A DNA stretch of 60,000 nucleotides, from the NCBI GenBank assembly GCA_950295325.1, contig OX485807.1, positions 8,647,001 to 8,707,000 on the forward strand, written 5' to 3'. Below are positions 23,271 through 34,874 of the stretch, one piece after another. Origin of the DNA: Polytrichum commune. Taxonomy: Eukaryota; Streptophyta; Polytrichopsida; Polytrichales; Polytrichaceae. The notes beneath the pieces were generated by a model. The model did not search any database. It had not been told where the DNA came from and was given only the letters and a program-made list of their open reading frames with translations. Position numbers and translations under genes: made by a program. The stretch's first letter is position 1. Every line of letters begins with the position of its first letter.

Positions 23271-25849
23271 GGCAATTTTCATTGCCAACTTGTCATGATT
23301 GTGTAAGTCAATTTTAATTGCCTTGATTTTTGTGAGTTGACTTTTATTTGTCAGACTCTAACTAGTGTCCACGAGATAGGAGTGCAAGAACTTAGGCATC
23401 CTAGGGGCATTGACAATTTGATGTAAAAGGTGAATGTTAGTTTTGCCATTTGATTTCAATAAGTTGAGTACTTTTCTCCATCAATTTCACATGGCCACTG
23501 TTTGTTTCTCATATAGCATCTTTGAGTCTTGTTTCCACGATGCTAGCCATATGTCACAACTACTTGTGAAACGAGTGACAATTGCAATGATGCCAGCCAC
23601 TTGTTTACAATTGTGTGTTTGTTTTATAGACATTACTAGCTTTTGAAATGCAGGTAGTATATTGTGTTGCAGCTACGCAAAATCTTTTTAAGACTGGGGT
23701 TCAGATCCCCAAGAATGCTTTTGTAATCAAACTTGTATTCTTATTGTATGGTGTAACATGTTTTCTACTTGTCAAAGGGAAAGTGAGAAGTTCTTGGTTC
23801 AAAGTTCAACACGTATACATTCATGTTTGCCAAATATGCATTCCCAATGGCTTCAAATAGCATACAGTTACATTTAGGTACATGGGCGTATTATTCCCCC
23901 GCCCTAGAAACTGTGTTGCCATATATATATACACTTTTCACCAAAGTTTCTTCAATGTGTTTTACCAATGTCGGTAAAAACTCCTCCAAGTTCGGAACCC
24001 TAGCTACCTTTAGTTTCGCAAAATGTTTACACTTGCGGGGACTGGGGGTGTCCAGAAAACTCTGCAAATCCAAGTTTGTCATATCATGTGGAAAATATGG
24101 GGGAAAATGAAAGGCGGGCATTGAAGACATTAACTTGGACTGCTTATTTGTAAAAGTTAATTAGCAGTAAGGGTGTAGATGAGTTAAAATTTCCTTCACA
24201 AAAGCAAGGTCCCAAAAGTTAGCTAACTTTTATTTTGATAACTTCTATTTTAACCTTAATAAATACTAGGTGGTGTAGCCGTGAGATATATTAGCTCTCA
24301 CATTGGTTAGCTACTTCATATGTTAGCCAACTCTCTTAACTGGACAGTGAGGACATGATATAACTAATTTGAGTAATTACTTGCTCTAACCAGAGCCTTA
24401 ACTTGGATGTGCGGTTGGACCCTTACTACACTAAATTTTTTATGTATGTCATTGTGGTAAATTTTCTTATAACACTCCTTGTAAACAATTGTCATCCCAA
24501 CTTACTTTTGGTTCATCCATGCCTGGTATATTTTGCATCTTAACATTCTTGTAATGAAATATTGTCACGAATGATTAAAGTTTAAATAAAAAAAATCACT
24601 TAGTAAGTGATAGTAATTGCAACATTGTAAAACTACTAAATCCAAATTCTTCAACAAGGAATGACAAATAATGTTAGGTATACATTCAGTGCTAGTGACA
24701 CTACGCACACAGTTTACTAATAGTCTTGAGCAAGACAAGTAGAATCGGTGACACTAACCACAATATCTAGTGTAGCAGGTGTTACCATTAAAAAGTGAGT
24801 TGAGCAACTAAACCTTTTTCATGTGGACAAAGGTATCTTGAACACACCAATTAAACTCACACCAATATACATGGACCGAGATTGGGATTCCTAGATTCGA
24901 TTCCTATTTCCAACTATACGGGGCCACTAAGAACATGTGCACATTCCGTATGCAAGATTTGAAGGAGATATCTTTGTGAGATGCCTTGGTGTGTAGCCAT
25001 TTGGATTATTGGAAGAACAATATTATAATATCTAGCACACTATTTCTCCTCCCAAACTAATCGATCTATCCAAATTAGAACACTGTTATGTAAGCCTTGG
25101 GGATATGAACATGCCACCAATGCCCTTCAAGGTGGGTACAGATGGTATTGTTCAACCTTGGTCGAAGTTGATAGCTAGTATTTTTCTTGGGGAAAGGCAA
25201 ATGCGGTGGACCCTTATAGATTCCAAAGTCGTTTGGCATAAGGTAAATGAGCATATTATGGGTGATTCTAGATGTTTGGCTTCTTCCGATGTGCAATAAA
25301 CCCATGATTACAACCCAATATATCAACAAATGTTGTATGAACCCAATGTCATCATATGAGATTAAAGTGACTAAACCTCAACTCCAGTTGGGATGAATTT
25401 TCAAAAGGCATATATCCAGTCTTCTTAAGTGGTTGTATAGGTTAGTGTTGAGCAAGTGTTGTGTCAGCCACAAACCCCCACCCTTATGCGTCGTAGTCCG
25501 GGTGAGAGCCTATGGCTCACATGTATTTGCTTGACTCCCTTAACCTTAGGATTCAACTCCCAACACTCAAACAATTTGAATATTCAACACACACTTTTTT
25601 ATTCAAATGATACAAGGTCCAAGTATTGAGAAATACTCCATGCCCCTGTGGTCATTACCAAACACACACCAACTCCTTGAGTTCGCACTACCCACACTTA
25701 AACCCTCTACTCCACTATGCTAAAACTACCCCACACTTAGGTTAAGGCCAATGTCCGATCAAACACTTGAGCATTTGACCAACACACTCACTAATGTTCC
25801 ACTAATAAATTCACTACCTATTAATCCCTACTTCCTAATTTCTCCAGTA
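23271..25849. other. Intergenic, no gene seen
   Basis: No supported gene. A T-arm-like GGGGTTCAGATCCCC at about 23,696 has no tRNA around it. Confidence 0.4.
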
Positions 25850-27060
25850 GCCATCCCCACATTACAATTCAAATTCTTCCCAGTGCACCGAAGCCTAATT
25901 CTCCCCTGTTCCGGCTCAGTCTCCCTTCTGATCTCCAATTTGACAACAACTGCTCCTCCCCTTGACCGCAACTTCTTCCAAATCCAGTAGGTTAAGAACA
26001 GCTTTCACACTGCCATAGTAGCCAATCGAACTCTGTGCTCGTGCAACCTGATGACACATTCCCGCATTCTGTAGAGGCCCAACTCTCTGCTCCCTCCAGC
26101 CTGTTGCCAGAGCATTCTTCCAGCCATCGCTCAGACCCAACTCGCAAGCTCCTTCGCTGCTACCATTGAATCTCACCTGTTTTGGTTGTGTTAGTCCCTC
26201 GCTCCAGATAGCTCGTGAATTTCCCCTGTAATTCGAATTCCGCCTTGCAAACCCGCAGTTGACGCTCCTGCCCAGTAGACAGAGGGAGAATGAAGCTCCT
26301 CAATTCCCCGCTTCCTCGAGGCAGCCCTGCAGACAAAGTTCCTTCGTTGCCGCTACAGCAAGGTCGATCCGTTGCCTCACCTCCCAGATGCCTGTCTGAT
26401 TGCGCCTTCGGCTGTCCAGTAGCTTGTAGCAATGTTGCCTCCAAGTAGGAGGTGATACAATGCTCTGTGACTCAACTGACGCAACCCCACCAATGCCTAA
26501 GCCAACCCAGTAGCTCAATTCTCAACCGTTGCCGCTACCTCTTGTTCAGCGCTACCACAAGCTCAAGCTCTCCAGCTGGGAGCAGCTACTAATATATCAA
26601 AAGTGAATCCGCAGCTCAGTCCATCAGAGAAAATGGAAGGTGAGAACCTGACATCAGCTGGTGAGTCGGAATCACAGCAGGGACCTTTCTGTTACTGGGT
26701 TTTTTATCAACCATTCGAGGATTCCGCAGGTAGCAAGAATGTGGAGCGATGCCGGGGAGCTATCTCACGGGCGATGCCGACTTCTTATCCTCCCTGGCCC
26801 CGAATCCTTGCTGTCGCAACTGCATTCTCTCACACACCTCCCTCTACGGTGAGGCTCCAGCCTCCGCCCTACTCCAGCTTCAGCAACCACGCTCCAATGC
26901 CATCTGTTTCCCTGTTAGACCGATTTTGGCCAGCGCTCTCGCATGGTTGCGTTTTTTTTTTTTTTTTTTTTTAATTTTAATTTTTCCCCACCCCTGAGAG
27001 AGAGAGAGTGAGAGCTTCCCCTGGCTCGACTCCACGACCCCTGCACTCCGAAGCCTCTAC
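25850..27060. other. GC-rich, pyrimidine-rich block of unknown nature
   Basis: Distinctly richer in C and G than the flanks. It repeats the word CCAGTAG five times (about 25,845, 25,983, 26,271, 26,407, 26,507) and GTTGCCGCTAC twice (26,348 and 26,528), and ends in a T-run of about 21 bases (26,951-26,971). Overlapping frames on both strands lack any domain I recognise. It could be a decayed retroelement or a non-coding gene remnant. Confidence 0.35.
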
Positions 27061-27844
27061 CTGGATCCGGAAATCAAGCCCTTGAAATATAATTTGGGAG
27101 CCCCCCCATCCTAAAACAAACAACAACCTAGTCTAAACAACCACTACGATTGCCTCACGAGGGCATAAGCAATTTGGCTGTTAAAATGAACTAACTACTT
27201 GTTTTTGGACTTTTCACTTTTACAACTCAACCTAACAATTGACCCAACTAAATTCAGACTAACTCAACATTGTTTTAAACTTAAACACGTCGCTTGTTTT
27301 TATCTTCTTGCAAGTCGATGAAGATACCAAGCCTAGAGTTTTAATGATCTTTTTAAGATTAAAGACACATGTGGGCACGAAATTGGGCTCACATGTTGAG
27401 CATTGACTTTTGTGACCATCTCAATAGAAAACCGAATGAGTTGTTGTATTTATTTTGAAAATAATACTTGAAGTGTTTGTTTTAGGGGAATGTTGAGTTA
27501 CAATTTTGCGTCCAAAAGTAGGTGGCTGAATAAGGTTGGTGTTTGAATAAGACATGCCTACCTAAGGTTCATTCACTCATTCGTTATCCTCTTATAAATA
27601 TATAGTCGTGATAGAGTCTTAAAGAATCACATTGATTAATTTATACAAAAGAAAAATCTTTGTCACAAATGTTTCATATGGTATCATAAACTAGTGTGGA
27701 TATCATGTGATTCAAGGATGTATGAGGTGTGAAGGCTTGAACACTAGGTCATCTAATTAGTGCACATGGTGCTAAACTTCTTCAACTCACTTTACTTCTC
27801 TCAAAAACTATAACATGAGACACATTAATTTTAACACATTGATC
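27061..27844. other. Intergenic, no gene seen
   Basis: AT-rich and without recognisable content. Confidence 0.4.
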
Positions 27845-27845
27845 C

Positions 27846-28041
27846 TTGCACTAAACATCTAATTTAGTATGACACAAACTTTTCATCATCAACCCAGATT
27901 AGTTGTCTTGCAATCATTGGGTAACAATTTGAGAAGTTATCATGTGACACATAGTGCTACATGACAAGTCATGTAGACCATTCTTATTAACATGGTCTAC
28001 AACAATTTTAATGCCACACTAAATTAGATGTTTAGTGTACC
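27846..28041. mobile_element. Inverted-repeat MITE (~196 bp), family C
   Basis: The left end is TGCACTAAACATCTAATTTA and the right end is its near reverse complement, TAAATTAGATGTTTAGTGTA. The arms are about 28-30 bp. The arms do not match family A or the TA-flanked family. No coding capacity. Confidence 0.7.
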
Positions 28042-30470
28042 TAGAAAACAATGTTTGGCTTGTGAGCCTAGGTTCGATGGTCACTTGCCATTGTCAACAC
28101 TTTCTTAGAATGACTTGGTGGCTGCTTGTTATTGTCATCAGCTCGTCAAGCTTAAGATGAGAGGCAAAGGATGACTTAACAACCACTTGTTATTAATACG
28201 GAGAGTCAGTATTCACCTATCAAAATCCTGTGCCAATTGTCATGTTATGAAGACTTTCAAGAAGCCTATCCATCCCTCATCACAAATTTCTTGAACAAAA
28301 AATTGATAATGACACATTTGACCATAGATTGCAGGTTGTATTTTTTTTTTGGGTAGCATACATACTAATTTTTTGTGTAGTAGAGGGTGGCATTTCAAAG
28401 CTTCTGAGGGATTAATAGTCTTTAAGTGGTTATTTGTTTATGTGTTTGCCTTGAAATACAACTCTGATTTGCGAATTCTAAATTTTGGATGATCTGCAAA
28501 TGTGGATGGAGAAGTCACACAAAATCAAGTTCAATCACATAGAGAATATGAAGTCTACCTTGAATTGACATGAAATTCCAAAGTTGATGACCAGGGAGCC
28601 AAGATTTGGTCACATAGACTCCCCCTCTCACCCTCCCCTACCCCAATTATGTTGACTATGAAATTTAAAAAGATTGACTAATTTGAACATGTAGTCCAAT
28701 CTTTGTTAAAACATGTCTTTTTGATCTATGATCTTTGATCCACATCTAACCTTGCACCACTCAATTATAGATGTCCATTTAAAGAACTAACCAAATGAGG
28801 CCCGCTTAGCTTAGTGTCACTCTAGTTTGTTTGTGACTTTCATCTTTTTGTTACAACACTTTTAAACTCATATCCTTGACATCCAATTATGTACATTTCT
28901 TTTGGGACACTTCAATGGTCCAATTCTAAGTGCGGTTGCCTTCCATTTCCATCACACGCTATGTAACTCGTTACGTTTGCAATGCCTCAAGTGGTCTCAA
29001 GCAATGTTGATTTTTGGCAAAGGGTCCTGCCATTCATGTGATGGCCAATTTTTACCGGTTTTTGGACAGGTTGGTCTAATTTCAACACGTCTTTTGACAT
29101 CTAGTTTTTCAAATTGATAGCTTTATAAACTCTTACTAGTTTTCAATTTTGTTTTCAACCAAAAAAATTGATAGATGTAATACAAATTGAAACAATATGC
29201 AATTAAATCACCTTCAATATATAGTTTTCATTGACCTCTATAACCATGACAACATGGAAATTGGAATAATGCACTTGTGAGCGTGTGCATTAAAAAACTC
29301 TTTCACCGTTGAGTGCTTCCTAAAAATTGACACTGAAATCTATCTATGCCTCAAATATAAAGTATTGTTGATAAATTAATGGTGATTGGAAAAGTTAATC
29401 CACTTGCAGCTGAATAGTAGGCAAAGACACGTGAAATGCAAGCTCTATAAGTTGTAACCTCCATAAACAACTACAAAGGTGGATGCACGGAGCTCCAAGC
29501 ATACTGCACTTGCAATTCCCGATGATAAGATGTTGACATGTATTTTGAAATTTCATATGTCATGTGACGAACATTTTGGGAGTGATATGTTAAGTGTTTG
29601 GTTGAAGGCCTTTGGCCCATTGGCTCATGGAATGTCAAGTGGAACCAGTGATAGTGACCACTTGCTGCTAAATGACTTGTTTATTCTTTTATTTTTGATT
29701 TAAACACACCTAAATCAAAACCATACCATTGCACATACTCTCCAAAGCCGAGAATACTGACTAGGGATTCTTGGTGTCTACATAAACTCATTCATTGTGA
29801 AGGTGAATTGTACTATAGCTTGTAAATGAATATTTTTAATCGATTGAACTTTGAAAATAGCATCAGAGACTCCACATTGTTTTAGTGAAGGCATTGGCAT
29901 TGAAATAAATCGGCCCCTCAGCCTTAGGGGACTTGTCTTTACTATATACCTTTATCCAAGATAAATAAATTCTCACAGACATGACAAATCCCAAGCCAAG
30001 TACCCTGCCATCTACATATGTAGCCCGAAAATAGGATACAAGTACTCTACTCATACCTTATCCATTGCGTACGGGGACATGACTCAACATGACTAAAGTA
30101 TGCTGGTCATATTCCAACCTTTCATTACATTATTAAGCAAGGTGCGTTTGTTCATGTGGGCTTTGAGAATATAACCACGGGATGCTGCAACTAGTGCAGA
30201 TGTAGACATATTTTGCACTACATGCGATATCCTATGTTATATTCTTGGGAGCCACGTGAACAAATGCAACTTGCTTAATAATGTTATGTTGGCAAGACCA
30301 TGTTAATAGTTTTCACATTAATATCCATCCCTAGTATATTCCTTTCCCCCTGAATGAAATTCATTTTGAAGTCCATGAACATCCTTGAAATGCCTTCTAG
30401 ATTCATTATGAAAGCACTTAGTACATGTTCATATTTCATGAATCTCAAGATTGTTGTGAATTTAGGTTGT

Positions 30471-30474
<4 letters not shown>
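28042..30474. other. Intergenic with one family B arm
   Basis: About 28,620-28,790 carries a reverse-oriented family B arm (…GTAGTCCAATCTTTGTTAAA… then TCTTTGATCCACATC). No gene seen elsewhere. Confidence 0.4.

Positions 30475-30507
<33 letters not shown>
30475..30507. repeat. (GA)n microsatellite
   Basis: About 33 bp of uninterrupted GA. Confidence 0.9.
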
Positions 30508-30509
<2 letters not shown>

Positions 30510-33500
30510 GGGTTTATATGTGACATGGCACATAGTTACAAAGCCACACTATGGGCCAAGTACACTTGCCTCATGTTGGAGGTGGTCTGTTTTGATATAA
30601 AGTGATGACCTTGGAGACCCTATGATAGCATGCGTTTTCCCCTATTAATGTGTCTGATTATTGAGTATAAAGACAATGACACAACTCTTTGTATAAGCAC
30701 AATTTATAATGAGTGTAATAGTTTAAGTGGACTCAAGTACGTAGCGAAAATGTTGTGTGTCACATGATTATTGATTGAAACCCATAATAAATATGATGTG
30801 GTGTATGTATAATTTAGGTATTTAAAATCACATATTAAATTAAGTTAATGTGCATATTCATGTGACATTCTATACACTTGATGAATATTCTTGGAATGTT
30901 CCTTGTAAACTATATATAAATATATAAATATATATGTTTGTGTGTGAGAGTGAGAGAGAGGAATTGTTTGTTTAAACTTACTCATTTGGGGGTTTTCCCC
31001 CACTCTATAATATCTTAACATCTTAATACAAAGAGTGACCTCCTGGGACGGTGCATTTGGTGGCAGCAGGTCGACACATCAGGCATTGCCGCTTTCCTTG
31101 TCATACAATCAATCATACACCATTTTATTTTCTCCCCTATTTTTTTTTTTTGGATTGAGTACTAGGCCATACCTATACTTTAGCTAGGTGTCGCTGTATT
31201 GCAAAATGCGAAGGACACACAGGGACCGAGACATGGCCCCAGATTCTCGAAGGTTTGCAAGGTCTGCAAACCGATGCAGCAATTAATTTTGTCAGGGGTG
31301 ACTTGCCCAGCTAGCAAAATAATAGCAACCGCTGGCTCTTCCTTCCCAAGCTCTTTGGGATATAATTAACTTAAGCAGCTAGAGCCTCTAAATTGATGCC
31401 CTACACATCTCTCGTTTTAGCGAGACCCACAGACACGTGTTCCAGACGAGCACGGGATACCCCACAAACAAACTCATGGCACACATGCATGTAGCTTACG
31501 TATTTATTTTTCTGGGCTGCAACCAACTCGCACTGTAGCCTTGCTGGGCAGGACTGACTTGGACGGAATTTCATGACGTCAACATGGCAGAGAGAGAAGA
31601 TTGCGAAGGTTATTAGTTTATCGAGGCGTGCTCAGAGAAAGTACTCCAGGTCATCCCTTTCTTGAGATAGGGTGGCCCCAAAATCTTAGAAAGGACCTGA
31701 CGTTTACAAAGAACAGTCAGCTGGGTGGGGCAGAGGCTCTGGGCTCTGAGCTCGTATGGTCCAGAACTCCATCCATCACCCGCAACGTAGATTAGGACCC
31801 GAGCACATCAATAATGGTCTCAAACATTCGAGATATCCGAAACGACTCTAGATTCACTACAAGCATACGTGTCTTGGGCAATCGTCCTGCATCACTGGAA
31901 CTTTGTCCTGTTTCAGTGGGAAAAAGTGGTAAATTTACCAGGAAAGTTTTGTTGATGCAGGAAGATTGACTAGGACTTATATGATGGTACTGATTTCCAA
32001 AAGAGGTTTTTATGTCTTGCATAACATTGTGGAGAGCTATGAATGCTAACTCTTTTGACCAAAGTGGACAGTCTAGGCAAAGCTAGCGTATTGATAGGAA
32101 GCAAACAGCATGATAAGTTAGATTCACGCTCAATTCGTTTTGAAGGGACCCAATCTTTTTGCTGCAGTGGCTTTTGATTCCTCGTCTAAGGGTGGCCCCA
32201 TGAGGAGCTTAACAATGTATTGGGGTGATTGATGAGGTTACAATCTTTTCAAGATTGGAGAAACTGTTCTGGGGGTCCTGTTTTTCAAGGAGAGAAACTG
32301 TTGTGGGCAACCTAATCCATATATAATATTTCCTCATGTCCTTCGATCCAATGGCTAGTTTCCAAATGAGCTGTACATGTTAGGACATTGTTGGAATCAA
32401 ATGTTTCCACAAGAGTGGACGAATCCCTGATGTTGTGCGTGCATAAAATATTAGTCTAAGCTATGCTAATATGATACATACACTATCATGCCAATGTATA
32501 TCATCATGCTGCTAGCAACAGATATTTTGACCAAGTACTTTCGTAATTCAAAGGTGCTTCATGAGGTGCTCTCCTTCATTGGACCCTCCAATAATCGCGC
32601 TTACGTATGTATGCTTGGTCGCTTTGGCCCTTCTCTGTTGCTTTGGGCAGACTAAAGCTATTGTGCAAAGCTAGTTTAGTGTTGGCAGGTCTAAGTTACC
32701 TATAGGAATTTGTTGTGGAGGATGCATGTGAAACTGAGCCATTCCCATAGCTTAACTTCATAATTGCAGAAGAGTCAATTTATTCAGATCACATCTTGGA
32801 ACTACTGTAGGGTGCCATCTGGTTCAACACTTTGAGAGCCGTAAGCTAATTTCCATGGTAGATTGGACACTGCCGTGACCAATGTGGATACAAGACGTGT
32901 CAATTTTCTTCCAAAAAATAATTATTTTATGTCAAACCAAACAACACCTTATGGTATTGTCAATTACATCTAAGGTATGTGGGTGTCATTTGGTTCGTTT
33001 TCATGTTTTACAACTTCTCCCGATTAGATCTACATCACAAAACTTTTTTTGTATTAGCAAATCTATGGTGAAGTATTAGCAAAAATCGAATTGAAAATTG
33101 GACCTTCCCTGATTTGGTTATGATTATTGAAAGTACAGGTACATGTTTGTTGATTTCTTCATTAACTACATAGGTCCTCCCCAATTGTGTTCACTATTGA
33201 GTGTAGAGTAGTTAATAATATTTGAAGACATAGTCCAGTCTCTTTTAAACATGTGTCCTCATGGTGTTTGCTCTTTGATCCTCATTGAACCACATTCAAA
33301 TCAAATACAGGGGTCCGATCATGAAGAGGAACCAAATAACACCCACATTCCTTAGATAAACCGTACTACTTGTTAGATCACGAATATGCAAACATGCCTC
33401 TCTTTAAAAGCCTTGGACTGTTCTGAGGAATAATTGGTTTCCTTAACATAGCTTACTCTAAGAAACAACAAGGATGCAAGTTTTTGGCATCTTACTGCAT

Positions 33501-34811
33501 GTGATTTGGTTTCTCACACCGAAGACATCAAATTACAATACATCAATTTTTATTATTATCAATTTATTGCAACCTATTACAACAAGAATGAATCCAAAAT
33601 ACAGAAAGGTTCTCAGGTCAGTCGAATCAAAATCGATACGCCCGAATGCATAGCTTTTGATCCAGGTTTGTATTTTTGGCCAGAGCAAGGAACATGCATA
33701 ATTTGATAACACTTGAAGGGGTCAACAAGGGTGTCTGAGGCAAACTTCTACAAATGTTTAGGTTTCCTACAAAATGTTTAGCACTTGACATAATTCATAT
33801 TGAGTTATATGAATTTCGAGATGATATTTCATTTGTACACACTATATTGGGCAGTTCAGAGCAGAGTTATTCTATGGTGTTACAAGAGGTTTTTGGACTA
33901 AAATTGTTCAATTGCTTAGATTGTATTCTAGAAGAGTGTCTCAACATAATAGAGTTATTCTGACATGATTTTGAGTTATACACAATTTGTTTTACACTTT
34001 TCCAAATTGTGAGTGGATAACTTGCAGCTCTAAATTATTTGCTGAAGAATTAAAGCCAAGTTACTGTACCTACAATGTGTATTTGATTCAAATCAAAGTC
34101 AAAAAGGATTGGATCTAGGTCACACGCAAGTCACACGGTCCTAATCTCCATCATCTCCATATTCACTTCAGAACTCTACATGAAATACACAACACCAAAT
34201 TCATCTGAGAGTCTGGAAGTACTCTTGAATTTGTTTTTGCAACTGAGATATCCTTACAGAGCTCTCTGTGATTGCAAACTAAAAAGCTGATGGGGAGCTA
34301 GTGCTGCTGGACCAGGGCATTGAAACCATGTTGCATAAACCACTAACCCCTAGAGACATTAGACATTAAACTGTCTCTGATCGTTCGAATTTATTCATCA
34401 AATTGACTTAACTTTTTTAAAACAGTTTAAAGATATCACATGTTCAATGCAACTAATGTCAATAAACGTACTTCAACTTCTCAATCTTCTCAAATATCTC
34501 TTGGAGATGAGATTTGCATCTGATACACCACAATGGCTGCAAGGCAGCGTGCATTAACTTGAAATGACCCTTAAAACCTGCTTCAAACCCTAAACTCCAA
34601 ACCTGTGACCGGTGCTTCAACATGTCTTTTACAAACTTTTAGGGTTTCTTCCTGAACCTCCCCTTTTGTTATTTCCTCTGTTCAAAATGTCCTTCCATAC
34701 TTCACCTTTGATTGCTCCAAGGCCCAACAGTACCCCTGCTGAGCAAATCAATTCACTCTTCTTTCCTTGCATATCTTGATGTAGGCATTCCCCTCAAAGA
34801 AGAACCCTAAC
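30508..34811. other. Intergenic, 3' side of the KNOX gene
   Basis: No supported gene. It includes a TATATAAATATATAAATATATA tract at about 30,910, a moderately GC-rich patch at 31,020-31,800 without a recognisable frame, and a reverse-oriented family B arm at 33,170-33,400. The last few hundred bases before 34,812 may be 3' UTR of the minus-strand KNOX gene. Confidence 0.4.
33170..33400 (-). repeat. Dispersed repeat, family B arm (reverse)
   Basis: The reverse complement matches 20,390-20,600 closely. Shared words include TTGCTCTTTGATCCTCA, CAGTCTCTTTTAAACATG and TAATATTTGAAGA. Confidence 0.7.
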
Positions 34812-34819
34812 AAAATTTA

Positions 34820-34865
34820 GACATGACACTAACATCCACATACGTGTGGATGTTAGTGTCATGTC
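34820..34865. repeat. Perfect hairpin directly downstream of the KNOX stop
   Basis: Arms 34820-34840 and 34845-34865 are exact 21-bp reverse complements separated by TACG. The octamer AAAATTTA lies at 34812-34819 and again at 34870-34877; the second copy includes the KNOX stop codon. This resembles a tiny foldback insertion with an 8-bp duplication. If transcribed with the gene it would form a strong stem in the 3' UTR. Confidence 0.85.
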
Positions 34866-34874
34866 AGTAAAAAT

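Noticed and set aside
23696-23711. GGGGTTCAGATCCCC resembling a tRNA T-arm
   Set aside because: The loop lacks the invariant A at position 58 and no D-arm, anticodon stem or acceptor stem surrounds it.
24893-24910. CTAGATTCGATTCCT resembling a tRNA B box
   Set aside because: No cloverleaf can be drawn from the flanking sequence.
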